A DNA stretch of 40,289 bases from Lachnospiraceae bacterium (GTDB lineage Bacteria > Bacillota > Clostridia > Lachnospirales > Lachnospiraceae), in assembly GCA_900770325.1 (NCBI GenBank), contig CAAGKE010000006.1, positions 1-40,289 on the forward strand. Direction: 5' to 3'. The translations under genes and the position numbers were made by a program. Of the stretch, positions 30,308 to 36,616 are shown piece by piece. The notes beneath the pieces were generated by a model. It was given only the letters and a program-made list of their open reading frames with translations, did no database searches and was not told where the DNA came from. The number at the start of each line of letters is the position of its first letter. Positions within the stretch are counted from its first letter, which is position 1.

Positions 30308-30520
30308 ATGATCAGAAAAGAAATGGTTCAGAAATTCTGTGAGGAGATTTCCAAGCCATATGAGGAACAGGACCATTATGATGGTATTCCTGCTTGGATC
30401 AAAGCCTTGAATAAAGACGAACTTGAATACTTCTCAAGTTTGGATAAGAAAATGATTGATAAAATTATCGAAGAAGGAATAGAGGCTATACCAAAAAGCG
30501 TTTATGAAAGTTCAAAATGA
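30308..30520 (+). CDS. Small acidic paralogue family, member 2
   Basis: ATG 30308 has TGGGAG upstream. The 70-residue product is very similar to member 3 in its first 16 and last 40 residues (M-I-R-K-E-M-V-Q-K-F-C-E-E-I-S-K-P; L-D-K-K-M-I-D-K-I). It differs in the middle, with P-Y-E-E-Q-D-H-Y-D-G-I-P-A. It is followed by the same post-gene sequence as member 1 and a second, shorter remnant. Function unknown. Confidence 0.65.
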   Translation: MIRKEMVQKFCEEISKPYEEQDHYDGIPAWIKALNKDELEYFSSLDKKMIDKIIEEGIEAIPKSVYESSK

Positions 30521-30640
30521 CCAATAACGTCAATGAACTTTAAACAATCCTTTTATCATTGAAAAACCACGATTAATTCAGGACATGAAGAAATATCCCT
30601 GATTGATCATGAGCAGCTCTGCGGATCTAAGAAATAATGG
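30521..30640 (+). pseudogene. Second, shorter copy of the decayed fragment
   Basis: After the paralogue 2 stop the DNA repeats the post-gene sequence of unit 1. It contains the fragment I-N-S-G-H-E-E-I-S-L-I-D-H-E-Q-L-C-G-S-K-K before a stop near 30640, aligned to the longer remnant of unit 1. Confidence 0.45.
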
Positions 30641-30706
30641 TTGAAGCCTGTTATTCAGAAATAAAAAGGTTATGAACAGCTTATAGTTTAAACAGGTAAA
30701 CCTGTG

Positions 30707-30799
30707 ATGGATGTTGAAAGGCACTGCGGAGGCTCTGGTGCAAATTCGAATGTCTGTTTGATGGGCAAAGGCATTTGCGGTTCAGGCAGGAGAGGATAA
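30707..30799 (+). CDS. Possible 30-codon glycine/cysteine-rich peptide
   Basis: An ATG at 30707 opens a 30-residue frame (R-H-C-G-G-S-G-A-N-S-N-V-C-L-M-G-K-G-I-C-G-S-G) whose TAA shares its last A with the ATG of the next gene. Three cysteines among glycines are unusual. No strong ribosome binding site is seen. It could be a short peptide or the end of a lost gene; the exact stop-start overlap is the main reason to list it. Confidence 0.25.
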   Translation: MDVERHCGGSGANSNVCLMGKGICGSGRRG

Positions 30800-31077
30800 T
30801 GACAGAAATACTGGAAGAGATCAATGACAGGTTAGAGAAGAAATATCCTCGTATTCATGTTGCTAATGGAGAGGAAACGTTCAAGAATCAATTCGGTGCT
30901 GTTTTCCACATTGTCCATGTGCCTGGACTGGAGCTGATCTGCGCTGAATACTGTCCGAAAGAAGAATGGGCAGATACATATGATTTTGATCCTGGGGAAA
31001 GCTTTTGGGATAAAGATCCTGTGGATGTGCTGGTTAAGGCGCTTGAAGCAGAAATCGATGAAATTGAACCGCTGTAA
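30799..31077 (+). CDS. Small acidic protein of unknown function
   Basis: ATG 30799 follows AGGAGAGG. The 92-residue product is acidic, has no membrane segment and begins with a helix (I-L-E-E-I-N-D-R-L-E-K-K-Y). The middle has F-K-N-Q-F-G-A-V-F-H-I-V-H and a C-terminal acidic helix. It resembles immunity-type proteins only in size, charge and context between the paralogues. I do not recognise a family. Confidence 0.55.
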   Translation: MTEILEEINDRLEKKYPRIHVANGEETFKNQFGAVFHIVHVPGLELICAEYCPKEEWADTYDFDPGESFWDKDPVDVLVKALEAEIDEIEPL

Positions 31078-31136
31078 TTTTAAAGAAGGAATTATTCATC
31101 AAGGCACGCAGCAATCTTGGAGGGAAGGGGAAGATT

Positions 31137-31367
31137 ATGATTTATGGAGAGCTGATAGAGCTGGGTGATAATTACGCTGTTTATCGATACGGTCACGGCC
31201 CTTCCAATCTGACAGGGAAGGTAAAGATTTATAGTGATCTCTCGATAGAAATCCTAAAAGAACCGGAAGAAAACATGAATCTTTGGCTTGGGAAAATGCT
31301 GGCAAAATACGGAAAAGAGTTTGAAAATAACAATTTTCCGGAAATGATATTTTTTCAAAGCTGTTAA
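31137..31367 (+). CDS. Small protein of unknown function
   Basis: ATG 31137 is preceded by GGAGGGAAGGGG, a strong site. The 76-residue product has beta-like strands (I-Y-G-E-L-I-E-L-G, Y-A-V-Y-R-Y-G) and a helical end (W-L-G-K-M-L-A-K-Y-G-K-E-F). It is inserted between paralogues 2 and 3 together with the preceding gene. Function unknown. Confidence 0.55.
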   Translation: MIYGELIELGDNYAVYRYGHGPSNLTGKVKIYSDLSIEILKEPEENMNLWLGKMLAKYGKEFENNNFPEMIFFQSC

Positions 31368-31437
31368 TCCGACGGCGAACATACCAGCAAAAATGGCGGT
31401 AATCTTTTCCAAAATCGGAATTAGGAATGGTGAAATT

Positions 31438-31641
31438 ATGATCAGAAAAGAAATGGTTCAGAAATTCTGTGAGGAGATTTCCAAGCCTAAAGATCCAAAT
31501 TGCGACGATGATAAATTCCCTGATTGGGTCAAAGCTTTTAATAAAGACGAACTTGAATACTTCTCAAGTTTGGATAAGAAAATGATTGATAAAATTTTGG
31601 AAGTAGGAATAGAGGCTATACCAAAAAGCGTTTATGAATGA
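31438..31641 (+). CDS. Small acidic paralogue family, member 3
   Basis: ATG 31438 follows GGTGA, identical in context to member 1. The 67-residue product matches members 1 and 2 at both ends with a different middle (P-K-D-P-N-C-D-D-D-K-F). A 3-bp insertion after the Y-E codons creates an earlier stop, so it lacks the final three residues of the others. The post-gene sequence again resembles that of units 1 and 2 (CATAACGTTATGGGACTC). Confidence 0.65.
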   Translation: MIRKEMVQKFCEEISKPKDPNCDDDKFPDWVKAFNKDELEYFSSLDKKMIDKILEVGIEAIPKSVYE

Positions 31642-31756
31642 AAGCTCAAAATGACCCATAACGTTATGGGACTCTATCAAAGCCTTCTCTAGAACTGTGA
31701 AGAAATTAACCCCTGCGGCTTCTGCTTCGTCAAGTCCTAAAGAAAATGTGCAGCTT

Positions 31757-32059
31757 TTATTTGAGCTCTTGTGTCATTCTTCCTTTGTAATCATCTGTGT
31801 TGATATCAACAGCCATGAGGCTGCCGATTGAAAACTTGAAATCTGGTTCGTCAGCTTTTTCTTCAGCTATTCTGCGGGCGTCCTCAACACTTGATGGATT
31901 GGGAAGGTTTCTTTCCAGACTGACGGTCCCGAGAAGATCGCGTGCCATATGGATTGCATCACGAAGTGATGATCCTTCTGTGTAGTGATCGATATCAGGG
32001 ATGTAGATAAGATAGTCAGAGTTATGCTTTTGAATAAATACAGGATATGCGTTTTTCAT
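31757..32059 (-). CDS. hicB: HicB-family antitoxin
   Basis: A 100-residue protein with the HicB N-terminal pattern: Y-P-V-F-I-Q-K, then Y-L-I-Y-I-P-D-I-D-H-Y-T-E-G-S-S-L-R-D-A-I and M-A-R-D-L-L-G. HicB neutralises the mRNA-cutting toxin HicA and often represses the operon. A GAGGA site precedes its ATG. The gene expected upstream, hicA, survives only as a start-less fragment (32,022-32,192), so this is probably an orphan antitoxin. The C-terminal half has no clear DNA-binding motif. Confidence 0.82.
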   Translation of the reverse strand: MKNAYPVFIQKHNSDYLIYIPDIDHYTEGSSLRDAIHMARDLLGTVSLERNLPNPSSVEDARRIAEEKADEPDFKFSIGSLMAVDINTDDYKGRMTQELK

Positions 32060-32192
32060 GAATGTTTATCCTCAAGATCTTTCTTGCAATTATTTCGTTG
32101 ATCCTTTTGTGCCCTGGAACTACTGCCTCATTAGTTCCTTTTTTGTAAACGACCAGATTGTGACTATTCTTCCATGTTTGAATTCTGCCTGC
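32022..32192 (-). pseudogene. Decayed hicA fragment
   Basis: A minus-strand frame of 56 codons, open after a stop at 32193-32195 and without a start codon, reads K-N-S-H-N-L-V-V-Y-K-K-G-T-N-E-A-V-V-P-G-H-K-R-I-N-E-I and then A-R-K-I-L. This matches the C-terminal half of HicA, in which a conserved S-H precedes a short strand, a V-P-x-H motif and a final helix. The N-terminal half, including the usual start, is missing, and the frame runs on into hicB. Confidence 0.6.
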
Positions 32193-32323
32193 TCAGGTTT
32201 CCTGACAGGTCCTTGTACTTAATCTTTCCTTACCCTAATTATTGCATGCGTACTCACCGGATGATCGAACGGTATAAAGAACATGGATTAGTCTGATATT
32301 ATCTGAGGATACTTTTGTGGCTT
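32193..32323. other. Gene-free stretch upstream of decayed hicA
   Basis: No coding frame or clear regulatory motif seen. The missing N-terminal half of hicA would have been here and is not recognisable. Confidence 0.3.
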
Positions 32324-33949
32324 CTAGTATTTCCCCTCTGCGATCTTTGCAGGATACCATTTCTGGAACCAGGATGTGAAGATACCTAAGGCTGCTGGCA
32401 GGATCGAGTTGACGATGGAGACGATAAAGCCTGCTTCTGTGTGCATGATCAGAAATGTGACGAATGATGTGGCCATGTAGAAGATGCCCCAGAGTGCAGT
32501 GAGGATACGGTTGGTCTTGATGAACATCGGATTATTAAGTGCAGAGTCTCCTCCGTAATCGTTTTTTGAATAGCAGGAAGTCAGCGGAATTGGCAGGAAG
32601 ACGCTGATGAACCACATGAGGCCAAACAGAAAGTAAGACACTGGAACAAGTATCGCAGAAGAAACACCCAGAATGATCAGCATTGCGAGACACGACACTG
32701 CCGCCGCGGAAAGAACATCGTAAATGGTTTTCGCATTTCGATAAAAGATCATCGGAAGAAGGGCACATGCGGCAATGCTCAGAATACTGCCATAGAAGGG
32801 CTGAACAGGTACCGCTGTCCAGAAGAAGATCCAAGGGATCAGCAGGTAAGCCATCGTTGTTCGGGGTTGTGATTGTTCCGCTGCTTTGTTGTTTGTGGTT
32901 GTCTGGCTTTCTTCTGCTTTTCCTGCTCCGGAAGGAAAATACGTATCCCAATTCAACATCAGCTGAAAATCGCCTTCCACGGTATAGAGGTGTTTCATCA
33001 GGGCTTCCGGACCGGAATATTTACCTTTGCCGAGGTCTTTCCAGACGGTGAATGGCGTGTGGATGATTGTATCGGGATGAATACGCAGATCCTGTGTCAC
33101 TGTACTTTTCTCTTTGCCAAGAATCACCTGATAACGTTTCTGAATGTCGGTGTAGTCCATGTCAAATACAACATCTTTTCCTGGCCAGCCGGCTGGATCA
33201 TAGAGCGCAGCCATCTGTCTGGTAAAGATCAGGGATTCATCTTCTTTTTCTCCTTCAGAACTGATGCCCCAGCTTGCGTCGGCCATGCGCTCGAATAGTT
33301 CTCTTGGATAAAGTGGGATGGATAGCTGCTGGGTCAGCTGGTTTGTGATGCCGCTGCCGGCATATTGCTTTCCTGCCTCTTTGACAAGATTGAGATAGGC
33401 GTCCGTTCTCTGTATCAGCTCCGGTACACGGAACAGTTCACCCTCACCGCAGAAGATCGCCGCATATCCATCCTTGCCGCAGAGTCTGTCAAACTGTGTA
33501 CGGACTGCATCATAATTGTGCTCCGCCGTATAAAAGCCGCAGGTAGAGATCAGAACTGTTCTCTTATTACTGGTGTCATAACGGGATGGGTGACCGCCGC
33601 CATCTGCATTGGTCATGAAGGGCAGAGCCATCGGAAGCTGCCGGTCCATCAGGATCTTGAGCTTACCAGGCAGACCGAAATAGTAGAGTGGAAAGCTCCA
33701 GATGGTCAGATCCGCCCATAACAAAGCCTCAATGACCTTTTCCATATCGTCGTGTATTACACACTTTCCCGGAGTTTTCTTCCAGCAGGAAAAACAGCCG
33801 CGGCACGAAGAGATATTGAGCTGATCAACGCTTATTACTTTCGTCTGCAGTTTTCTCACTTCATTCATGCCCTCGACAAAGGCATGGGTCAGCTTCATGG
33901 AATTGCTTGCGGATCCTTTCGGACTGCCGTTAATGATGAGGATATTCAT
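32324..33949 (-). CDS. Flavodoxin-like FMN reductase fused to a membrane domain
   Basis: A 541-residue protein. Residues 1-190 are an NAD(P)H-dependent FMN reductase/flavodoxin-like domain with N-G-S-P-K-G-S-A-S-N-S at 7-17 for phosphate binding, a cysteine-rich C-R-G-C-F-S-C-W near 50-57, and F-P-L-Y-Y-F-G-L-P for the flavin ring. Residues 190-340 are soluble. The C-terminal 190 residues contain about six transmembrane helices (L-L-I-P-W-I-F-F-W, I-L-G-V-S-S-A-I-L-V-P, F-G-L-M-W-F-I-S-V-F-L). Reductases of this type usually end after the first part, so the fusion is unusual. The gene overlaps the upstream padR gene by 4 bp, which implies that the PadR protein controls it. Substrate unknown. 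Confidence 0.78.
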   Translation of the reverse strand: MNILIINGSPKGSASNSMKLTHAFVEGMNEVRKLQTKVISVDQLNISSCRGCFSCWKKTPGKCVIHDDMEKVIEALLWADLTIWSFPLYYFGLPGKLKILMDRQLPMALPFMTNADGGGHPSRYDTSNKRTVLISTCGFYTAEHNYDAVRTQFDRLCGKDGYAAIFCGEGELFRVPELIQRTDAYLNLVKEAGKQYAGSGITNQLTQQLSIPLYPRELFERMADASWGISSEGEKEDESLIFTRQMAALYDPAGWPGKDVVFDMDYTDIQKRYQVILGKEKSTVTQDLRIHPDTIIHTPFTVWKDLGKGKYSGPEALMKHLYTVEGDFQLMLNWDTYFPSGAGKAEESQTTTNNKAAEQSQPRTTMAYLLIPWIFFWTAVPVQPFYGSILSIAACALLPMIFYRNAKTIYDVLSAAAVSCLAMLIILGVSSAILVPVSYFLFGLMWFISVFLPIPLTSCYSKNDYGGDSALNNPMFIKTNRILTALWGIFYMATSFVTFLIMHTEAGFIVSIVNSILPAALGIFTSWFQKWYPAKIAEGKY

Positions 33950-34506
33950 AGGTTTTCCTTTCCGGATGCCTGTTCCTGAATTTTCTCGATGCAGCTATTA
34001 CTCCAGTCGATCATCATCTGTGCATATCGCTTACCAAAATCGGAAGTCATCTGCCAGTACATGACGCGGTTTGGATCCGGCACACTCTGCTTATAGAAGT
34101 CGGCGGATGCCTGCGCCTGATCCAGGGTTTCAAGGGAATGAGAATACTCTTTCTTTATCTGTTCGAAGAAGGCAATGCCCTGGGAAGGGGTCAGTTCACC
34201 CATGAAGAATACCTTCATCAGCAGAGGAGAGCGGATATCGGAACAGGTGCCCTGTAATGCAAGCCATCTTTTCAGCTCATTCCTGCCTTCCTTGGTGATG
34301 GAACAGATATAACGGTCTGGCTTACCGGGGTGTTTCTGTTCTGTTTTTCGGATCCATCCTTTTTCTTCAAGATTGTACAGTTCCCGGTAGATCTGACTTG
34401 TCTGCGCGGACCAGAAGTAGTTGAGAGAGTTATGGAACACCTGCATGATTTCGTAGCCGCTCATATCGCCATAATTGAGAAGACCGAGTATTCCGTGTTT
34501 CAGCAT
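33946..34506 (-). CDS. PadR-family transcriptional regulator
   Basis: A 186-residue protein. Residues 1-85 match the PadR winged helix: I-L-G-L-L-N-Y-G-D-M-S-G-Y-E-I, then I-Y-R-E-L-Y-N-L-E-E-K-G-W-I and R-Y-I-C-S-I-T-K-E-G-R-N-E-L. The rest is the helical dimerisation domain. The start has an AGGAGGA site. PadR regulators typically repress a neighbouring gene and respond to small molecules. The downstream reductase starts in the ATGA overlap, and a palindrome lies upstream at 34549-34568, so autoregulation of the two-gene operon is likely. Confidence 0.87.
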   Translation of the reverse strand: MLKHGILGLLNYGDMSGYEIMQVFHNSLNYFWSAQTSQIYRELYNLEEKGWIRKTEQKHPGKPDRYICSITKEGRNELKRWLALQGTCSDIRSPLLMKVFFMGELTPSQGIAFFEQIKKEYSHSLETLDQAQASADFYKQSVPDPNRVMYWQMTSDFGKRYAQMMIDWSNSCIEKIQEQASGKENL

Positions 34507-34548
34507 TGTTTTCCTCCTGGCTCATTTCATCTTCATGATACTGGGTAT

Positions 34549-34568
34549 ATATTCCACTTATGGAATAT
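34549..34568. promoter_or_regulatory. Palindromic operator upstream of padR
   Basis: ATATTCCA and TGGAATAT are perfect 8-bp arms around CTTA, 43 bp upstream of the padR start. PadR proteins bind such AT-rich palindromes, so this is the likely operator. Confidence 0.6.
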
Positions 34569-34683
34569 GCAGGTAAGAATTCTGTAAAGAAATGAACAGT
34601 GTCATTGATTTCTTACTTTTCGTATTTTTCGCATATTGACGCGGTTATTGGAAAATGGGACAGTAGAATCCCTGTATGTTAGA

Positions 34684-34692
34684 TGCTATAAT
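34684..34692 (+). promoter_or_regulatory. Extended -10 promoter of sepF operon
   Basis: TGCTATAAT contains a consensus -10 box with the TG extension, 28 bp before the sepF start. The -35 position (TAGAAT at 34664-34669) is weak, as usual for extended -10 promoters. Confidence 0.6.
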
Positions 34693-34719
34693 GCGTTTGC
34701 TTTGAAAGGAGGTTTTCTT

Positions 34720-35160
34720 ATGGGCTTTAAGGATAAATTCCTCAACTTTGTCGCTCCGGCTGATGAAGATGACGAAGATGATGAAGATGAAACAGAAGAG
34801 GAAGAAACAGAAGAATATACACGGGAAGAGGAACGTCCGCGTTCCGATACCTATGAGCAGACGCGAAACACGAAGGTGAAGGCATCCTCCGTCAGCGCTG
34901 ATACAAAGATGGTTCTCTTTGAGCCGCGCAGCTTTGAGGAGGCGCAGGAAATTGCGCGTCATCTCAAGAGCCGTCGGGCAGCTGTCGTCAACCTGCACCG
35001 TCTGCAGCGTGACTATGCGCAGCGTACGATTGATTTCCTGACCGGCGTTGTTTTTGCGCTGGATGGAACGATCCAGAAGATCGGTCATAATGTCATCCTC
35101 TGCACGCCTAAGAGCATCGGCGTGGATGGCGCTATTTCACTGGAAAACGACGATGAGTGA
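34720..35160 (+). CDS. sepF: Cell division protein SepF
   Basis: The start ATG 34720 follows GGAGG; upstream codons are in the promoter region. The 146-residue protein has the SepF N-terminal membrane-targeting amphipathic helix (M-G-F-K-D-K-F-L-N-F), an acidic linker rich in D and E, and the C-terminal domain with V-L-F-E-P-R-S-F-E-E-A-Q-E-I-A, then V-V-N-L and R-T-I-D-F-L-T-G. SepF anchors FtsZ to the membrane and shapes the septum in Bacillota. The order sepF-ylmH-divIVA is the usual division cluster. The gene overlaps ylmH. Confidence 0.93.
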   Translation: MGFKDKFLNFVAPADEDDEDDEDETEEEETEEYTREEERPRSDTYEQTRNTKVKASSVSADTKMVLFEPRSFEEAQEIARHLKSRRAAVVNLHRLQRDYAQRTIDFLTGVVFALDGTIQKIGHNVILCTPKSIGVDGAISLENDDE

Positions 35161-35890
35161 CGAGACGGAGCGGCTGCTGGAGCATCTGAAGGATCTTGAG
35201 CATCGCCGCGATGTCCGTGCCATCCATACGGAATCCGGGTTTCTGAATGAAGAGGAACAGGCGGAGGCGATTGTTCGTTTCCCACCGTCCGATATGATCC
35301 GCTACGAAGGCGGATATCCGGATGCACGCAAGAAGAAGGTCATCTTCCCGAGAGATCTGGAGGATGACTTTTCTGATATCGTCTGCATCGCGGCAGATGT
35401 CGATCTTCGCTTCCGTAAGATCGGACATCGGGATATTCTCGGTTCATTGATGGCGATGCAGATTGATCGCCACAGCATCGGTGATCTGTTTCTCGATGAG
35501 GAGCAGGGGCTGGCCGTGATCTATACAAGCAGCGAGATGGCACGCTTTCTGATTGACAACTATCATTCGATTGCCAATCTGAACGTCTCCTTTTCCGAAG
35601 TGGATCCCATCATTCCCAAGCGTCGGCAGGAGGAGATCATCGTCAATGTGGCGGCGCTGCGGATGGATTGTGTCACTGCCGCATTGGCGCATACGAGCCG
35701 CGAAAATGCGAAGGAAATGATACGGCAGGGAAAGGTGATGGTGAATCATCGTCTTCTTGAGAAAGCCGATGCGTTGTGCAATAATAGCTGTACGATTTCC
35801 ATCCGGGGAATCGGGCGTTTCACCTATGTTTCTGAGCATGGGCGGACACGGAAGAACCGTGTGACCGCTTTGTTTTTGAAGGAACTGTAG
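35153..35890 (+). CDS. ylmH: YlmH family S4-domain RNA-binding protein
   Basis: ATG 35153 lies inside the end of sepF (GATGAGTGA overlap). The 245-residue protein has the YlmH N-terminal part (R-F-P-P-S-D-M-I-R-Y-E-G-G-Y-P-D-A-R-K-K) and the F-L-D-E-E-Q-G region. A C-terminal S4 domain follows near residues 180-240 (R-M-D-C-V, S-R-E-N-A-K-E-M-I-R-Q-G-K-V-M-V-N). In Bacillus YlmH binds ribosomal complexes and assists rescue of stalled nascent chains. The intervening ylmF/ylmG-type gene found between sepF and ylmH in many species is absent here. Confidence 0.92.
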   Translation: MSDETERLLEHLKDLEHRRDVRAIHTESGFLNEEEQAEAIVRFPPSDMIRYEGGYPDARKKKVIFPRDLEDDFSDIVCIAADVDLRFRKIGHRDILGSLMAMQIDRHSIGDLFLDEEQGLAVIYTSSEMARFLIDNYHSIANLNVSFSEVDPIIPKRRQEEIIVNVAALRMDCVTAALAHTSRENAKEMIRQGKVMVNHRLLEKADALCNNSCTISIRGIGRFTYVSEHGRTRKNRVTALFLKEL

Positions 35891-35910
35891 GGTGCTGAAA
35901 GGAGGCAGGC

Positions 35911-36393
35911 ATGACGGCACCTCGTCCGACATTTCGGGTCATGAAGAATGGGTATGACCGGTTTGCGGTAGATGATGCCATTGAACGTTATGCCGCCCAG
36001 GTCGATCAGCTGCAGAAGCAGCTGGACGCATGCCGTACGCAGCTGGATGAGACGCAGAAACGTCTGCGTCAGGTCGAGCAGCAGTACAATGCGATGGCTT
36101 CTTCGGCACAGGCGCAGAAGGAAGCGGCCGATAACATAGCCCGCCTGTCACTGCGGGAGGCCAACCAGATTATTTCAACGGCGCAGAAAAATGCGGATGA
36201 CATTGTCCGCGAAAGTCTGCAGACGGCGCGTCTGATCCTTACGGATCTGTCCAAGCTCTATGGCGGGGCAGAGGAAGTGAAGGATACGACGAAGGAAAAT
36301 CTGGAAAAAGTGATCAAGGATTTTGATTCGTTTGAACTTCCCAAGATGCCGGATCTGCGGTGGCTTGAGGAAGCAGAGAAGAAGCTGCGCTGA
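35911..36393 (+). CDS. divIVA: DivIVA family protein
   Basis: A 160-residue protein. A short N-terminal domain (F-R-V-M-K-N-G-Y-D-R-F-A-V-D-D-A-I) matches the DivIVA lipid-binding end, then a coiled coil from about 25 to 75 (Q-V-D-Q-L-Q-K-Q-L-D). A second helical part contains A-N-Q-I-I-S-T-A-Q-K-N-A-D-D-I, the typical DivIVA tail segment. DivIVA collects at curved membrane such as septa and poles. The ribosome binding site is AAAGGAGG. It precedes the T-box leader of ileS. Confidence 0.9.
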   Translation: MTAPRPTFRVMKNGYDRFAVDDAIERYAAQVDQLQKQLDACRTQLDETQKRLRQVEQQYNAMASSAQAQKEAADNIARLSLREANQIISTAQKNADDIVRESLQTARLILTDLSKLYGGAEEVKDTTKENLEKVIKDFDSFELPKMPDLRWLEEAEKKLR

Positions 36394-36399
36394 AGCAGG

Positions 36400-36592
36400 A
36401 CGTGCGGCTCCGCGGAAATTGGAGAGAGTCTGGTACGGTGGAAACAGACATGGAAGCGGAGAATTGACATCACCTGGTGAGCAGCCGCCTGATCCGGCGT
36501 TATGGGATTGATGAAGGGCATGGACTTTATCCATGAACTAAGGTGGTACCGCGTTTGCAAGCGTCCTTAGATATTCTGAGCGACGCTTTTTT
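36400..36592 (+). promoter_or_regulatory. T-box riboswitch leader of ileS
   Basis: The T-box sequence AAGGTGGTACCGCG lies at 36540-36553, preceded by stem-forming leader sequence and followed by a terminator hairpin (AAGCGTC 36559-36565 with GACGCTT 36582-36588, then T residues). An ATC triplet followed by A at 36469-36471 is a candidate isoleucine specifier. Uncharged tRNA-Ile would stabilise the antiterminator and turn on ileS. Stem I was not fully modelled, so the specifier is tentative. Confidence 0.9.
36559..36592 (+). terminator. T-box regulated terminator
   Basis: AAGCGTC pairs with GACGCTT, followed by TTTT. The T-box bases would compete for the left arm region in the antiterminator state. 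Confidence 0.85.
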
Positions 36593-36616
36593 GTTGAGAT
36601 GACAAGGGGAAAAATG

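Noticed and set aside
32535..33298. Open frames on other strands within the reductase-membrane fusion
   Set aside because: Low-complexity shadow frames rich in cysteine and serine; the minus-strand flavodoxin and membrane helices explain the region.
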